A DNA stretch of 64,000 nt. It comes from Klebsormidium nitens (taxonomy: Eukaryota; Streptophyta; Klebsormidiophyceae; Klebsormidiales; Klebsormidiaceae). Under the pieces are notes generated by a model, which searched no databases, was not told the origin of the DNA, and saw only the letters and a list, made by a program, of their open reading frames with translations. Below, in pieces: positions 49,001-60,244 of the stretch; position 1 is the stretch's first letter, and every line of letters begins with the position of its first letter. Where the stretch lies: contig DF236990.1 of NCBI GenBank assembly GCA_000708835.1, positions 186,001-250,000 on the forward strand, given 5' to 3'. Made by a program: the position numbers and the translations under genes.

Positions 49001-52000
49001 TTCGTCAAAACAGCGCACTTGTGCCAACGCTGCGCTGGAGTTCCTTCACAAGGTACGTAGCCAAGGTAAACAAAGCGCAGGCAATACGACAAGGCTCATA
49101 CGTTCTTCTCCCTGAGTCGTGGCAAACGATGACGTAGTCAAAGCGGAGTCATAGCCGAGTAGTTCAACCGGTTTGAAAATTCTGGTTACTTTCGAGCAAC
49201 ACTCGGGGAACGTGTTCTACGAGATTCTGCATGGTCTGTACAACGGTTCTACCAGTAAGGATAGGGCTGAGACATAGGTTTGACACATGATCACAACGGG
49301 ATAGATCATTGGCTGCTGCAAATCACAGATTCGACAAAGCATTGTCATGTCTGTCAAGCACGAAGAGTACAAAGGCGGTGCACCTTGGAAAGCGGTGGCA
49401 CGGATGAAAGTATTAGATACGTACAGCACTTCCTATTACGAGAACTCTGTCAGGAGTGAAACTCGAACCTTAAACCTTTTCGGTCAGAAACAAAGAGCCC
49501 GGCAAACCTAAACCTCCTTTCGAACGCTCACCGATCTGAAGCAGGACTTTTCCATCCCGGTAGCCTAGATGCTCCTTGACCGCCTCCACCAAGTTCTGCA
49601 CGCCCCGGAACTCCACGGCCTCGGGCGTGTTCTCTTTGATCTGAAACAAACCAGCACGGACGTCAACTTTCTAGTTCTACAAAATGAGATTGTGTCTCCT
49701 TCGATCCAACACAAACAAGTGAGAACGCCAGCCTCCGTCACTGAGCTCGAAATGAAGGAGTGCATAGAACCTTCCGGTTGCAACTGCTGCAAGGTCAGGC
49801 ACCGCACCTGTATGGAATGACGGATTAAGAGGATTGAAAGAAGGCAAAGGAATGAAAAGAGAGTGTGCGATGGAGGGGGTTGATTCCGTGGAGCCGCAAG
49901 CCCTGCTTGAAGGACTTGATTCCCACGTAAACCCCTCCAACTTGGCGTTGGCGTGCTCCTTGCTGTTCATTGATCCAAATTCACGGTTTGAAAGTTGCTA
50001 CTTGGAAACTTCAAGCCATTCCATACCAAGAGGTTCGAGAAAGCCGGATCAGGGCCTTGACAACCCACACTAATCTAGCCATCTTCGCCGACTCTTTGAA
50101 ACATGTCTTACACCTTTGCAACTTGAGGCTATCCAATGATCTCAAAATCCGACCCGTTCATCTTTCGTTGGTCCAGCTTACAACCCGTTCATCGTATTGA
50201 GCCTTTATAGCAAAGCACATGCTGACTGTTCATGTTACGAACTCCACCAGAGGATGCTGCATGAGAAACAAAAAACATCCTCGACCTGGAATAAGGCAAC
50301 GTAGCCTTTTCACTCCATTATCAGAACGCCCTTGAAAAGCCTACCTCCGGATCGTAGAATTTTATGCCCTGGTAGTACTTGGCCCGTTCCGTTGTGTCAC
50401 CTTCCTTTGGGCCGACGATGACTGCAGACGCGTTGACGACCGCGGAAACGCCCTCAAAGTACTCGGGGAGGAGCGTTCGTGGCTGTGTTAGCTCCGCTGT
50501 TACCTGATAGAGGTACCAATCCGTCCCGTCAGCCGGTTTTAAAAGGTGAGAGGAGATTCCCGGAGGACGGAGCAAACGTGACTGTAGCAGCTGATCAATC
50601 AGGGAGAAGCTTGCTTCTCGTAATTTTCAGGATGAGTGAGGCTACTAAGCAGACTCGAATACTCAGCAACTTGCATGCCAAGATAGAAAATCCGGAAGAG
50701 GGATTCTGCTGTCTGACCAGAACAATTCGCTCTGGATGATGCCAGAGACAGTGCTCGAGTCTAGCCTCGAAGTCCAAGAGGGGACTCATAGAAGAAAGCG
50801 CAAGAGTGAGTACAACAGCTTACAATTTGCAGTCCCGGACTGGGCGGCCCCAGCAGCTTCTGCGCCTTTCCTTGATCCCGTACCTGCGATGCGACGAGAA
50901 CAGACAGGAGCTGCACTTTGTCGTCAATGATGTTTGAGGGCAATAAGCACGGTTGCTAAGAAGCGCCATCCCTCAAGAATCAGACTCTTTGAAAGACCCA
51001 GTATAGTAGCCTTCTGTCCGACAAGAACCCCGTGATGGAGACGTAAGGAGACGGCTTGAATTCCACCAATGTCGTCTCAATCAATTGAAGGTAAACACTT
51101 CCTAACTCTCGTCTCAATCAGAAAGGCGCATCAATTTCCACACTGACAATTGTCCAAAAGCGACATGTTTGTCCAATACAACTATGAAGCTTTACAACGA
51201 CATCAATTGTCACGTATCCTCAGTAATGAGAGGCAGAGGGCCATAGCCAATGGTATCCCCATTGTGCCCCTGACCAATCCTCACCGCTTGGCTAACAGTC
51301 AGGACTCAACTTCCCACAACAACTTGGGATGTCTTACCAAGGCCACAACTGGCACTCCGTTCTTCCTTAGCTCATCCACGATCCGTTTGCCCACCCCCCC
51401 AGTCGCCCCCACCACCAAGACCTTTCCCCTGCCCCCTCTAGAGCCGGCAGATTGTTGCTGGCTGGAACTGAAAACGGACCCCAGCGCTTCCATGAGCTTG
51501 GACGGGTTTGTGACTGTTGAGACCACCTGAACGCACAAGGGCGAAACCAATTGCATCTAACTCAGACAGCAAGGAAGTTAGCCAGGTTGTTCAAGCGGTT
51601 CTTACACTTAAGGATCCAAATTTTGTTATGGGATTGAAGTCGCAACTCCTGGTCTTGAAGTTGACCGGATCGCCATCGTAAAATGACGCAAGGTCTGAAA
51701 TACTGCCAAACCGCCCAACATTGAGTGGAAGGAAAAAATCGCCTTAGCAAAAATCACATGAGGCACGGCATTGACCTGCTGATGCAGTCCGCCAACGAAT
51801 ACCTTATTCAGGAAACAGCATGCAGACGATGACATAAGAAGTGCACAGTTAAGCACCATGCAGAAAGAAACAGGCGCAACAATATGATTGAAGGGAATTA
51901 CGTAGGGCCCCAGATATTCAGAGTATGCTCAACATAGATTAGTTTGAACACTGTGTTGGCCACCGTTCAATGCTGCCCTTCACCGGTACGTGCTACCACC

Positions 52001-52463
52001 CATGCAGGGTGGTGGCAACTTGAAACGCATCTTTGAACCACTGGAGCCGCTTGGCTGAAGTATGTTTAGAAACTCAACACATCCAAGAAAACGTCGTGCC
52101 ATGCACCACTTTCATGGCACTCACCTCCTCTAATTTCGGCGGTTCGTTGAAGTATAGGACGGTCTTGAGAAACCGTGAGAAGTCCCAAGGCTCCCGGCTG
52201 CCCCCGTTGCTGCCAGCCGCTCTTACTGAAACTCTTCGCAGCTGAACTGTCGGGCCAGGCTGCAAGCTTTTCTTGTCAACTGGACGGGAATCCCAGCTTC
52301 TTCCAAGGAAAAAAGAGGGCCGCAAAGTCGATCCGCTTCCCGCACATGTGGGGGAAAGGGCCTGACTTCGCAATTGAGAGTGTGTTGGGCGAGGTGCTTT
52401 CAATGCTGATAAGGAGATGGTGTGAGAAGAAAGCTTGGAGATGCACGCAGCATTGGCAGCCAT
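34009..52463 (-). CDS. HCF173: HCF173: plastid SDR-like protein with CIA30 domain, psbA translation factor, complete
   Basis: In land plants HCF173 binds psbA mRNA in the chloroplast and is needed for D1 translation and photosystem II biogenesis. Fifteen exons (minus): 52463-52125, 51526-51338, 50883-50824, 50503-50345, 49640-49532, 48538-48410, 47837-47788, 47441-47385, 46960-46859, 46587-46492, 36949-36834, 36205-36082, 35273-35160, 34777-34697, 34155-34009. All join in frame at GT-AG sites to 623 residues (598 in Arabidopsis, from memory). Residues 1-85 are Ser/Arg/Pro-rich and fit a transit peptide. WDFSRFLKTVLYFNEPP precedes the Rossmann motif GATGGVG (153-159). The CIA30 insert covers about 290-465, with WGALDDVVMGG, SGGFASIRTR and FRARTVTDKPPFN. 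The SDR fold resumes with IIRPCALTEEPAGA and FDQGDNIT. The ATG at 52463 is the first in frame. Most introns are 0.3-1.1 kb, but intron 10 is 9.5 kb of repeats. A decayed partial copy lies near 8.3-9.0 kb. Confidence 0.97.
38391..38444. repeat. Perfect 15-bp inverted repeat with an alternative, overlapping 8-bp stem
   Basis: TGCAACCTTGGTTAC at 38,397-38,411 is exactly complementary to GTAACCAAGGTTGCA at 38,430-38,444, with an 18-nt loop. Overlapping it, ATTGACTG at 38,391-38,398 pairs with CAGTCAAT at 38,412-38,419. The two hairpins cannot fully coexist. The element sits inside HCF173 intron 10. It could be a remnant of a small inverted-repeat transposon or a switch-like structure; nothing in the flanks decides this. 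Confidence 0.85.
44494..44574 (-). other. Short coding-looking patch within HCF173 intron 10
   Basis: On the minus strand an ATG at 44,574 opens a 25-codon frame to a TAA at 44,497-44,499, with codons such as GAG TTC AAG GAG ATC CTG CCC GAG CGC GTC ATC. Their composition resembles the real exons of this window more than the surrounding repeat. The peptide contains CEFKEILPERVIS. I do not recognise it as HCF173 sequence and the intact HCF173 reading does not need it. It may be a captured exon fragment or chance. Confidence 0.25.
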
Positions 52464-53411
52464 TGTGAGCTCCTTTGAGCTGTAGCAAGGGCGATTTCTA
52501 CGATCTTAAACCACCTTAGATCTGCCACAGAACCGATTTCCTGGACATGTGACATCGTGTCTGTGAGTGTGAGTCTCGAGTCCTGAGTCCTGACCCTAGA
52601 CGGTAGACCTGTGGAATTGGAGCCGAGACCAACCAACTAGATCCGGCCTAAACTTAATTCTCTCGGAACTCCAGTCTGTGTACAACATACGTACTCTGGG
52701 GGTCGATAGGTCTAGACACTGCAGCCGTAGATTACGTCCAATTGACGCCTGCCAGCCGTCCACGGCAACTTCTGTCGCCGACGCTTTTGCAATCACTGGG
52801 GCGCGCTGCAGTCCGGAAGACCAGGGGCCTCCACCGGGCATACACTGGTTTCGGAGCTCATAAAAACCGACAAGCTCTCGTCAGCCGGTTGCATCAATGC
52901 AGTCATTTTTCTTTTATAAAACGGGCTGAACCGAGGAGCGGGAGAGGGCGTCCCGGTTGGTTACTCGGTGAACGCCCATGAACGCCCGGGAGCTGCTGTC
53001 GGTGAGCGGAAGCTGCTAGAGCGGAAGCTGAGTCATCCCCCTCCGCCACGTCAATAGCCGCGTTACATTCCAGTGCGCCAAGCGCCCCACCCTGCAGGAG
53101 CTGTAACCAGAAAACCATCCAACGTAACGCACCTTATCCAACGCTCTGGTTTCTCTGCTCGACGTCTTGTGACTTGTATTCCTTGTCTTGTTTCAGATTG
53201 TGTTGGAGGCAGAGTGCTGCCAGGGCGCTCTGCTGATCAAGAGAGGGAAGCCTTCAGTGGGTTGACGCGTATGCTTAGGTGTATTCTGGCCGCATTCTGT
53301 GTATTAGCCGGATTTTGAAACTTTCCCTGTAGTTGACACAACAGAGACCTTTTTCGTGCTCGTTTGAAGTGCCCCTGTGCGCAACTGTCCCTTTGATTCT
53401 GGGGAAGAAAG
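52464..53411. promoter_or_regulatory. Shared divergent promoter region between HCF173 and ACX3
   Basis: HCF173 starts leftward at 52,463 and ACX3 rightward at 53,412, leaving 948 bp between the two start codons for both promoters and 5' leaders. A TATAAAA sequence lies at 52,915-52,921 (plus orientation), 490 bp before the ACX3 start codon; whether it is used is unknown. Minus-strand frames at 52,841-52,596 and 53,118-52,903 have no recognisable motif and I do not call them genes. Confidence 0.6.
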
Positions 53412-56400
53412 ATGGAAAGTGTGAGAGCTCACAGGAGAGCTGGCATCCTCGCCCAGCATTTCGTGCCAGACGAGACAACTGGCGCATCTTCTGTTGCAAC
53501 GGCTCCGTGTTTGAGCTACCAATCGCCTGAGACAAATGAAGGTGAGTGGTTTTGCAGGGATGCTGAAATTGCTTCAGAGCACGTCAACAGTTTCTTGCTT
53601 TCTGTAGACCTTGAATTGTATAACGACTCCGCTCACTTTGAAGGACTTCTCTCTTAGGGTTTATCTATCTTCGGAATGTTTTCAAGTTGAGAAGGTGTCG
53701 TCGCATGTCCTTCCAGCTGGGCCGTAATTCGCAGGGCGCAAGCAGCAGGACTGCTGGTATCAGCACTTAATTGTTCAGACCCTAAATTGTGCGCTCAGCA
53801 TTGATGAAGTTGCTGTCAGCAGCAATCTTCCTTTGCCCAAGCCTTACATGCAGGCTCCGGATTCGGAGCGGGTGTGTTTCTTTTGTTGATTTATCGCTAG
53901 CGCCAGAAGCACTGGACAGTGATGGCGCTGCCCTGATTGTTTGCAACCTCTGTTCTGTTGCAGGTGCCCCCTCCTTCAATGTTGCAGCGATGCGACAGAT
54001 CATCGATGCTCATGATCTGGACATGCGTGACGTGATGTACTCCATCTTTGCCAACGACAAACCGTTCAGATCGAAGGATGCTCCGAAGGGGGTGCCCGTG
54101 TACACAGCTATGGACTATAATGCAACCAAAGAAGAACAGCGCGAGGTACATGAGATGAACGTTCGTTCTTCCTTCTAGGTGTCTGCACGCCCCCCGTTGC
54201 TTGAGCACTTAACGAACGACGCCTTTGTCTCAATCTCTTAGGAGGGTGCTGCTTACAAGGTAGTGAAGTAGATTGACCAGAGCATTAGCCGCGGTTTACC
54301 ATTCCAGTACGGGCAAGTTGCAGCTTTGATTTTGTAGGTCACTCTGTAGACATTGCGGAAGTGGCATTGTCAGATCTTGTCTCATGTTGGTTGTGCAACT
54401 GATTTTCAAGTTGCATAATATCATGTTGATGTTGGTGCAGATTACATTTGAGAGAATTATGCACCTGAAGAACAAGGGCCTGTTCAAGAGCTGGCTGACA
54501 TCTGATGATCCAAAGGAAGCGTACAAGAAGGCTGCTATGCATGAGGCTATCAGCATCTACGACCACTCCATGGCCATCAAGCTTGGTGTTCACGTGCATC
54601 TCTGGTGAGGATACTCATTCTGCAGTCGGTGACTTCTGGGATTTTAACCGCCTCTAACATGTCCGATTTATATCTCCAAGAAGCTGCCTTGCAAACACCT
54701 TCGACTTTCATCTGCCACGCATCTTAGAACCACAATTGAACTCAGGGCTTCTAACTGGGGTAGAAGCAAAAACTAGTGGTGAGGTCCAAAACGATTCAAG
54801 CATATGCTTTGCAGGGGTGGGGCAGTGAAGTATCTTGGAACCAAGCGGCACCACGACAAGTATCTTGCTGGGACTGAGGATTACCACTACTCTGGATGCT
54901 TCGCTTTGACCGAGCTTGGGCATGGGAGCAATGTAAGCATCGCTGTTTTTGATCTATTCACTCGTTCACAAATGCAACTTGAAGTTCTCCCGAATCCCCT
55001 GTACCTGTCCTTAATTGGATCTTGACCCTTGCACTTATTCCTATTGTTGATGAGGCTGTTTTGATTCTTTTGCATTTTTTTTTGCATGTTCTTTCAACAG
55101 TATCTCTCTGTTGTTTTCAGGTTCGCGGAATTGAGACGCTCGCCACATATGATGCCAATGCGCAAGAGTTTGTCATCAACACGCCGTGCGAGTCCGCACA
55201 GAAATACTGGATTGGAGGGGCCGCTCAGGCAAGTTTCTGCATCTGTGACGTTTCGGAGAGCAAGTCAGGGAGTCCGTCTTGGTCAATTATCTTACACCTG
55301 GTATCATTCGCAGTTGAAGTCCTGCCTCGCTAGGGGTAGATTCATCTCAATAGTCCCATAACCTGCTTCACTTGATTTGCTGGAGTTGTCAGGGGAAGCA
55401 AGCCATCAACAGGTTTTCACGGATGTGAAAGATCCCACTGCTCCCTTTTGCAGCATGCCAACCACACCTCCGCGTTTGCTCAGCTTATCATTGGTGGCGA
55501 AAACAAGGGAGTTCATGCATTTGTGGTGCCTCTGAGAGACCGCCAGGGAAAGCTGATGCCTGGTATCCGCATTCTGGATTGTGGACACAAGATGGGCCTG
55601 AATGGAGTCGACAACGGAAGGATCTGGTGAGGACCTCACAAGGAGGACTATTTGTGCCTTATTGTGCTTTTCAGCTTCTCGTCCTGAGCTTAAACAAACT
55701 TCGTAGCGCTGCTTGTCGAAAGATTTGGTGTCGCCCGCTTATGTTCGTTGCACGCTCATTGTAAAGGCCGAGTTTACATTTTACTGCACAGGGGTGTGCA
55801 TGCTGTATTGACCCCTTGACGTGATTACAGGTTTGACAACGTTCGCATTCCAAGGGAAAACTTGCTGAATGCAGTTGCTGATGTAACTCCGGAGGGGAAG
55901 TATGTGAGCCCGATCAGTGATCCGGATCAGGTGAGGGCTGCACGATCTCGCCTGCCATTCTTGATCAGCTGACAGAGATTGCTCTCACGTGGCTCTTGTT
56001 CTGCAATAACACCTTGGAAACTGGCCCAGGGTCGCTCGAGTGTGCCGGGGCTCGATATTCCCGACAAATTCAACTCGAAACTTTGTGCTTATCATGATTG
56101 CCGGTTGTTCTTGCAAGAGCTTGGTCTCCTTGAATGACTACGTCCTTCGAGGAGGTTTGGTGTTAGTCTCTACCTGTCGGCTCCGTTTTTGTGACGCAGA
56201 ATGTGGGATCAATTGAGTTTGTGGTATCCATGAATCAATCGTTTGTCGGTCATAAGACGAAGTCGTCTGGAATTGCCGACTTGCCGAAGCGCTGACTCGT
56301 CTTTCCTTTCATCTCATCAAATCTGATTGTTGGCCCTGCAGCGCTTTGCCGCATTCATGGCTCCTCTCACTGGTGGCCGCGTCACGCTCGCTATAAGTTC

Positions 56401-59287
56401 CGTCAACCAGAGCAAGGTACTAATTCTCTCGGTCAACATGTGTGAACGTATCCGACTTCGCGTCCGAATGCTCATTACAAGGGGCAGTTGCACGGCCAAT
56501 TCTCATCTTCAATATGTCCTGCTTCTGCTTTCCCTCCGATGCGTTCCGAATTTCAAATTCTGAATTGGATTCTGGTTTCGACATTCCGTTCCCGTTAAAG
56601 CTGGACGTCCAACTGGTTGTCAGAGATTCTGTCCAATACCCGTGCATTCAACAAACATTATAAGGAGGAAGTGGGTCGCGCGGGCAGCTAACACCTCGGT
56701 ATGCCGTACAGGTCGGCCTTGCCACCGCTCTCCGCTACGCCCTCTCCCGCCGGTGCTTCTCTCCCGCCGACGGCCAGCCCGAGCTGCGCATCCTAGACTA
56801 CCCCAGCCACCAGAGACGGCTGCTGCCTTTGCTGGCCAAGACGTGAGTGCGCTTGACAAGCTTTTGGGCTTTCCTATCGACCTCCTTTATCTTTGGAGCG
56901 GCTGTGGAATGGGATATCTACGCACCTTCGATCACAAATGGCAAAGTTGATGCGAGTTGACAAGTGAAAGCCATCAGGGTCGGTTATTTCTTGTGCCGTC
57001 TACTTTCGTTCCTGACTGTTGTAAATTTTCTGTTGTCGAGTGCTATCATTTTCTGTCAGCTCATTCAATCTTCTTCGCAAAGCATTCTGAATGTGATCCC
57101 CTCGTTCGTGCAGGTACACGATGCAGTTCGCTGTGAACGAGCTCAAGACGCAGTACATCCACAGGAAGCCCTCTGATGCAAAGTTCATCCACGTTGTCTC
57201 CTCCGGATACAAGGCCCTCATGTCGTGGCACATGAGCCGGACACTGCAGGTGCGAGAGTGCCCTCTTCACCTCACCATCACTTGACAGTATCGATCTGGT
57301 AGCTTAGTGCCTGAGAATGAAGTTGGAACGACTTCGACTTCTATTCTTGAGTGAAATTTCCGGGCTTTGCTCACTACTTTCCCTAGCCCTAGTCATGCTG
57401 CTGATTGTGATTTAGCTCTTCCGTCCTCCGTTGCCATCCACTCTTTGAGTGTTGTGTGTTCCTCACGACGGTCTTTCAATCTTTTCAGTTCGGGCCATTC
57501 AATCCAGCTGGAACCTAACCGACGACAAGATGTCCGCCCTTGCAGGAGTGCCGAGAGGCTTGCGGTGGGCAAGGGTACAAGTCCGACAACCGGATTGGCC
57601 AGCTCAAGGGCGAGCATGACGTTACGTCCACCTTCGAGGGCGACAACCATGTTCTTCTGCAGCAGGTAATGCGCAGTAGTCGCCTAGCGGACTATGTTCC
57701 CGCACCTCATCCTCTTAAAAGTCTTTGCTTGTTTCACCGCTGCGGTCAGGTTGTGTTGCTTCGAGCGATGACTGGGTACGTGTTTGGCGTCAACGGTATA
57801 TTTTCTTCGCACGCTCATAAACTTTCAACAGAATCGGACTAGACTTTCATGCATACTACTTTGAACGCCTTTCCAATTGCAGAACCTCCTCGTGGGTTGA
57901 CCAGCAGCTTTCAAACTGGGTACCTGCTAGGAAAGCGTTATGCCCTCGTGCCAGAGCAGTGGGTGATCATATAGCCCTCTCCACGTGTTGCTTGCATCTA
58001 GGATTGTCCTGCTCGTAAATTCATTGGAGCTCGCTTTATTTCCTGACAGGTTAGCAAGGCTCTGCTTGGCGACCTCTTTGCTTCCAAGAAGAACGGCAAG
58101 CCGCTGCGGGGAATGGGGCTGGAGCACATCAACGGCCCGCGCCCTCAGCTTCCGAGCCAACTGACGGCTGAAATTGTTCGCAGTGCCGACTTCCAGGTGC
58201 GTCTCTCCCGGAAACATGCACTTGTATCGATCTTTTGCGGCTTCCGGTTCCCTGCTGCAGTTTTGCCGTGAAACCGCTGCTTTGCAATGAAACTTCTTGC
58301 TGATTCTTTCTTTGTCCCACATTCATGTGGCACTTGCTAAGGTATTGACGTAGAGAGGCTAGGATCCGTTTGAAACTCGGATGTCTGCGAACCCTTGTTT
58401 CTTTGCAGACTCGTTTCGCAAGTGTAGGACCTTTTTTGGCTGGATAAGATTCGAATACATGGTAGGCATGGTAACATACGAGTGCCTCCACTGCAGCTCA
58501 CCCTGTTCCGCCTGCGCGAGTACGACCTGCTGATGCGCTTTGGCGCTGACATGGGGGCCTCGTTGAAGAAGGGCGTTCCCATGTTCGAGGCGTTCAACCA
58601 GACGTATCAGCTGGCCACTGAGCTGGGCAAGGCCCACGCCGAACGCGCCATCCTCGAGTCGGCGATCCGAAACGGACGCGAGCTCGCGTCCGGGTCTCTG
58701 CGGCCGGTTGTGGATCTGCTGCGGTCGCTGTCCGCGCTGGCGATCGTCGACGAAGATGCCGTCTTTCTCAGGTGAGTGTTTGTCGCATGAGGTTTTCATG
58801 CGCGACGAGTGGGCAATTCCAGCCTCGATAAGCACGGCTGCTTGTGTTAAAGGAAAGCCTAGGTTTTAGCGGTTGTATGGTGCATGATTGTGAGGGGCAA
58901 ATTGGTGCAAGTCATTCTTTGACTGACAAGGAGAAACAGCTTATGGAGAACGTTTGATGCAAGTGTCGCTACACCTATCGGCCATTTGCTTCACTGAGCT
59001 GTGGTGTGACGACCTATCATCTTCACAAGCATCGAGCCATCAAATTATTGCATTGCAGATACGGCTACCTGACCCCGGAGCAGTCTCAAGTCATCCACAA
59101 AGAGGTTGCCGCTCTTTGTGGCGATGTGCGCCCGCATACGCTTGGACTTGTGCAATCGTTTGGAATTCCGCAGCACCTGCTCGGCCCCATCGCATTTGAC
59201 TGGATCCAGTACAACGCTTATCAGGGACCTGGTAAAGAGTCGGCAGTTGAGCAAGCACAGGCAGTTTTTGAGGCCGCTTTGCTGTAA
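53412..59287 (+). CDS. ACX3: Peroxisomal acyl-CoA oxidase, ACX3 type (medium-chain), complete
   Basis: Catalyses the first step of peroxisomal beta-oxidation: FAD-dependent conversion of acyl-CoA to trans-2-enoyl-CoA with formation of H2O2. Fourteen exons: 53412-53541, 53964-54145, 54441-54604, 54815-54932, 55121-55228, 55454-55626, 55831-55930, 56342-56416, 56712-56842, 57114-57249, 57546-57665, 58050-58196, 58497-58771, 59059-59287; 695 residues, all junctions in frame. The N-terminus [17 protein letters not shown] resembles that of Arabidopsis ACX3, with a PTS2-like nonapeptide RAGILAQHF (9-17); there is no C-terminal PTS1 (ends EAALL). Domain landmarks are [20 protein letters not shown], the flavin-site motif [56 protein letters not shown], and TFEGDN (Glu470), the motif that holds the catalytic base in this family. 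The close match to ACX3 rather than ACX1/2/4 suggests medium-chain substrates. Intron 5 has a GC donor. Confidence 0.97.
55229..55453 (+). other. GC-AG intron in ACX3
   Basis: Exon 5 ends CCGCTCAG and the intron begins GCAAGT rather than GTAAGT. The frame (GGAAQ|HANHT) and the family alignment require this junction, since moving to a nearby GT would break the reading. The acceptor is a normal TTTTGCAG. It is the only non-GT donor among the roughly 35 introns I could place in the window. Confidence 0.9.
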
Positions 59288-60244
59288 TTGTAAAGGTCAC
59301 GTGCAAGTTTACGCCAATATAGATTCTGCCAAAACTCGACAGAGGTTTTGGAGCTTGCAAGCAGGTATAAAAGCCACGTGATGTACATTGACTATTTCTA
59401 TTGTAGCAGGAGCCCAGTTTAGGAACCTTCTTCGGATAAGATAATTTCAAGTAGATACCATATAAAGGATCAGATATAAGCAATCACACATTCACACATT
59501 CACACATTCACACACCTTTGGGCCTGGGGCACCCCTTACAACTTATGGGGTTAGCTCGCGCATCGGCGGGGGGCCCGGCCATGTTGCATGCACATCTAAT
59601 TGTGCCACTGATTGAAAGTTCAAGTTCTGGCCAGACTGATCTGGTCTCACGGGATTTACAAGGTTCAATGTTTCTCTTTCAATCCAAAAGCCCGTCAGCC
59701 ACATGGGCTATAAAGCATTGAATCCAACAAACGTACAATGTGAAATTTGGCGAGTGATCCTACACCAGAGCCGCGATGACCGTGGAGGACCGTCGCGCGA
59801 TGTCCGGCAGCCCCGGGATATATAGATGGTCTCGTTTCGTACTCGCCGTAGCCAAATAGGCCAGATCATTAAGCCTTATGCATGCATTTGAAGGCTTCTC
59901 ATGGCACACATATGTGCGAAGATACTGTGTGCGAAGTGACATTGCTCAAAGAGGGCCCATCAGATTTTCAAAGCGCACTGAGTGTAGTGGCATCTGAGTC
60001 CTGAGGGAAAGCCATATCGGACGGACCACATTGCATCTTGAAATTTCGCCTCAGCGACCAGATTGCCCAAATTTTCGCCGTATCATGTCGCCGAGCTAGG
60101 CGTTCCGGGTCCCCTAATGATGCAAATGCAATGATACATGTACGTCTAACGTGCGGCCTGCATGCCGCAGCCGCGGCGGGCCGGGCGCGCTAAGTTTTTG
60201 GAGTTGCGGCGCGGCACGGGCCGCGCATACACAGAGGTAATAAT
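59288..60244. other. Intergenic region between ACX3 and the PAS gene
   Basis: Contains the ACX3 3' flank, including TGTAA at 59,284 (overlapping the stop codon) and again at 59,290; TGTAA is a polyadenylation signal known in green algae, but use here is a guess. An octamer microsatellite, TCACACAT repeated about four times, lies at 59,484-59,515. The last ~110 bp (60,130-60,240) are strongly G+C-rich with short palindromes such as GCGGC-CTGCAT-GCCGC, and probably belong to the promoter of the next gene. No protein-coding gene seen. Confidence 0.55.
59484..59515. repeat. Octamer microsatellite TCACACAT, about four copies
   Basis: Perfect tandem run of the 8-mer in the ACX3 3' flank, about 200 bp past the stop codon. 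Confidence 0.95.

Noticed and set aside
59760-59942. 60-codon minus-strand frame with PGLPDIARRSSTVIAA
   Set aside because: Short, no recognisable family, and no neighbouring exon on that strand.
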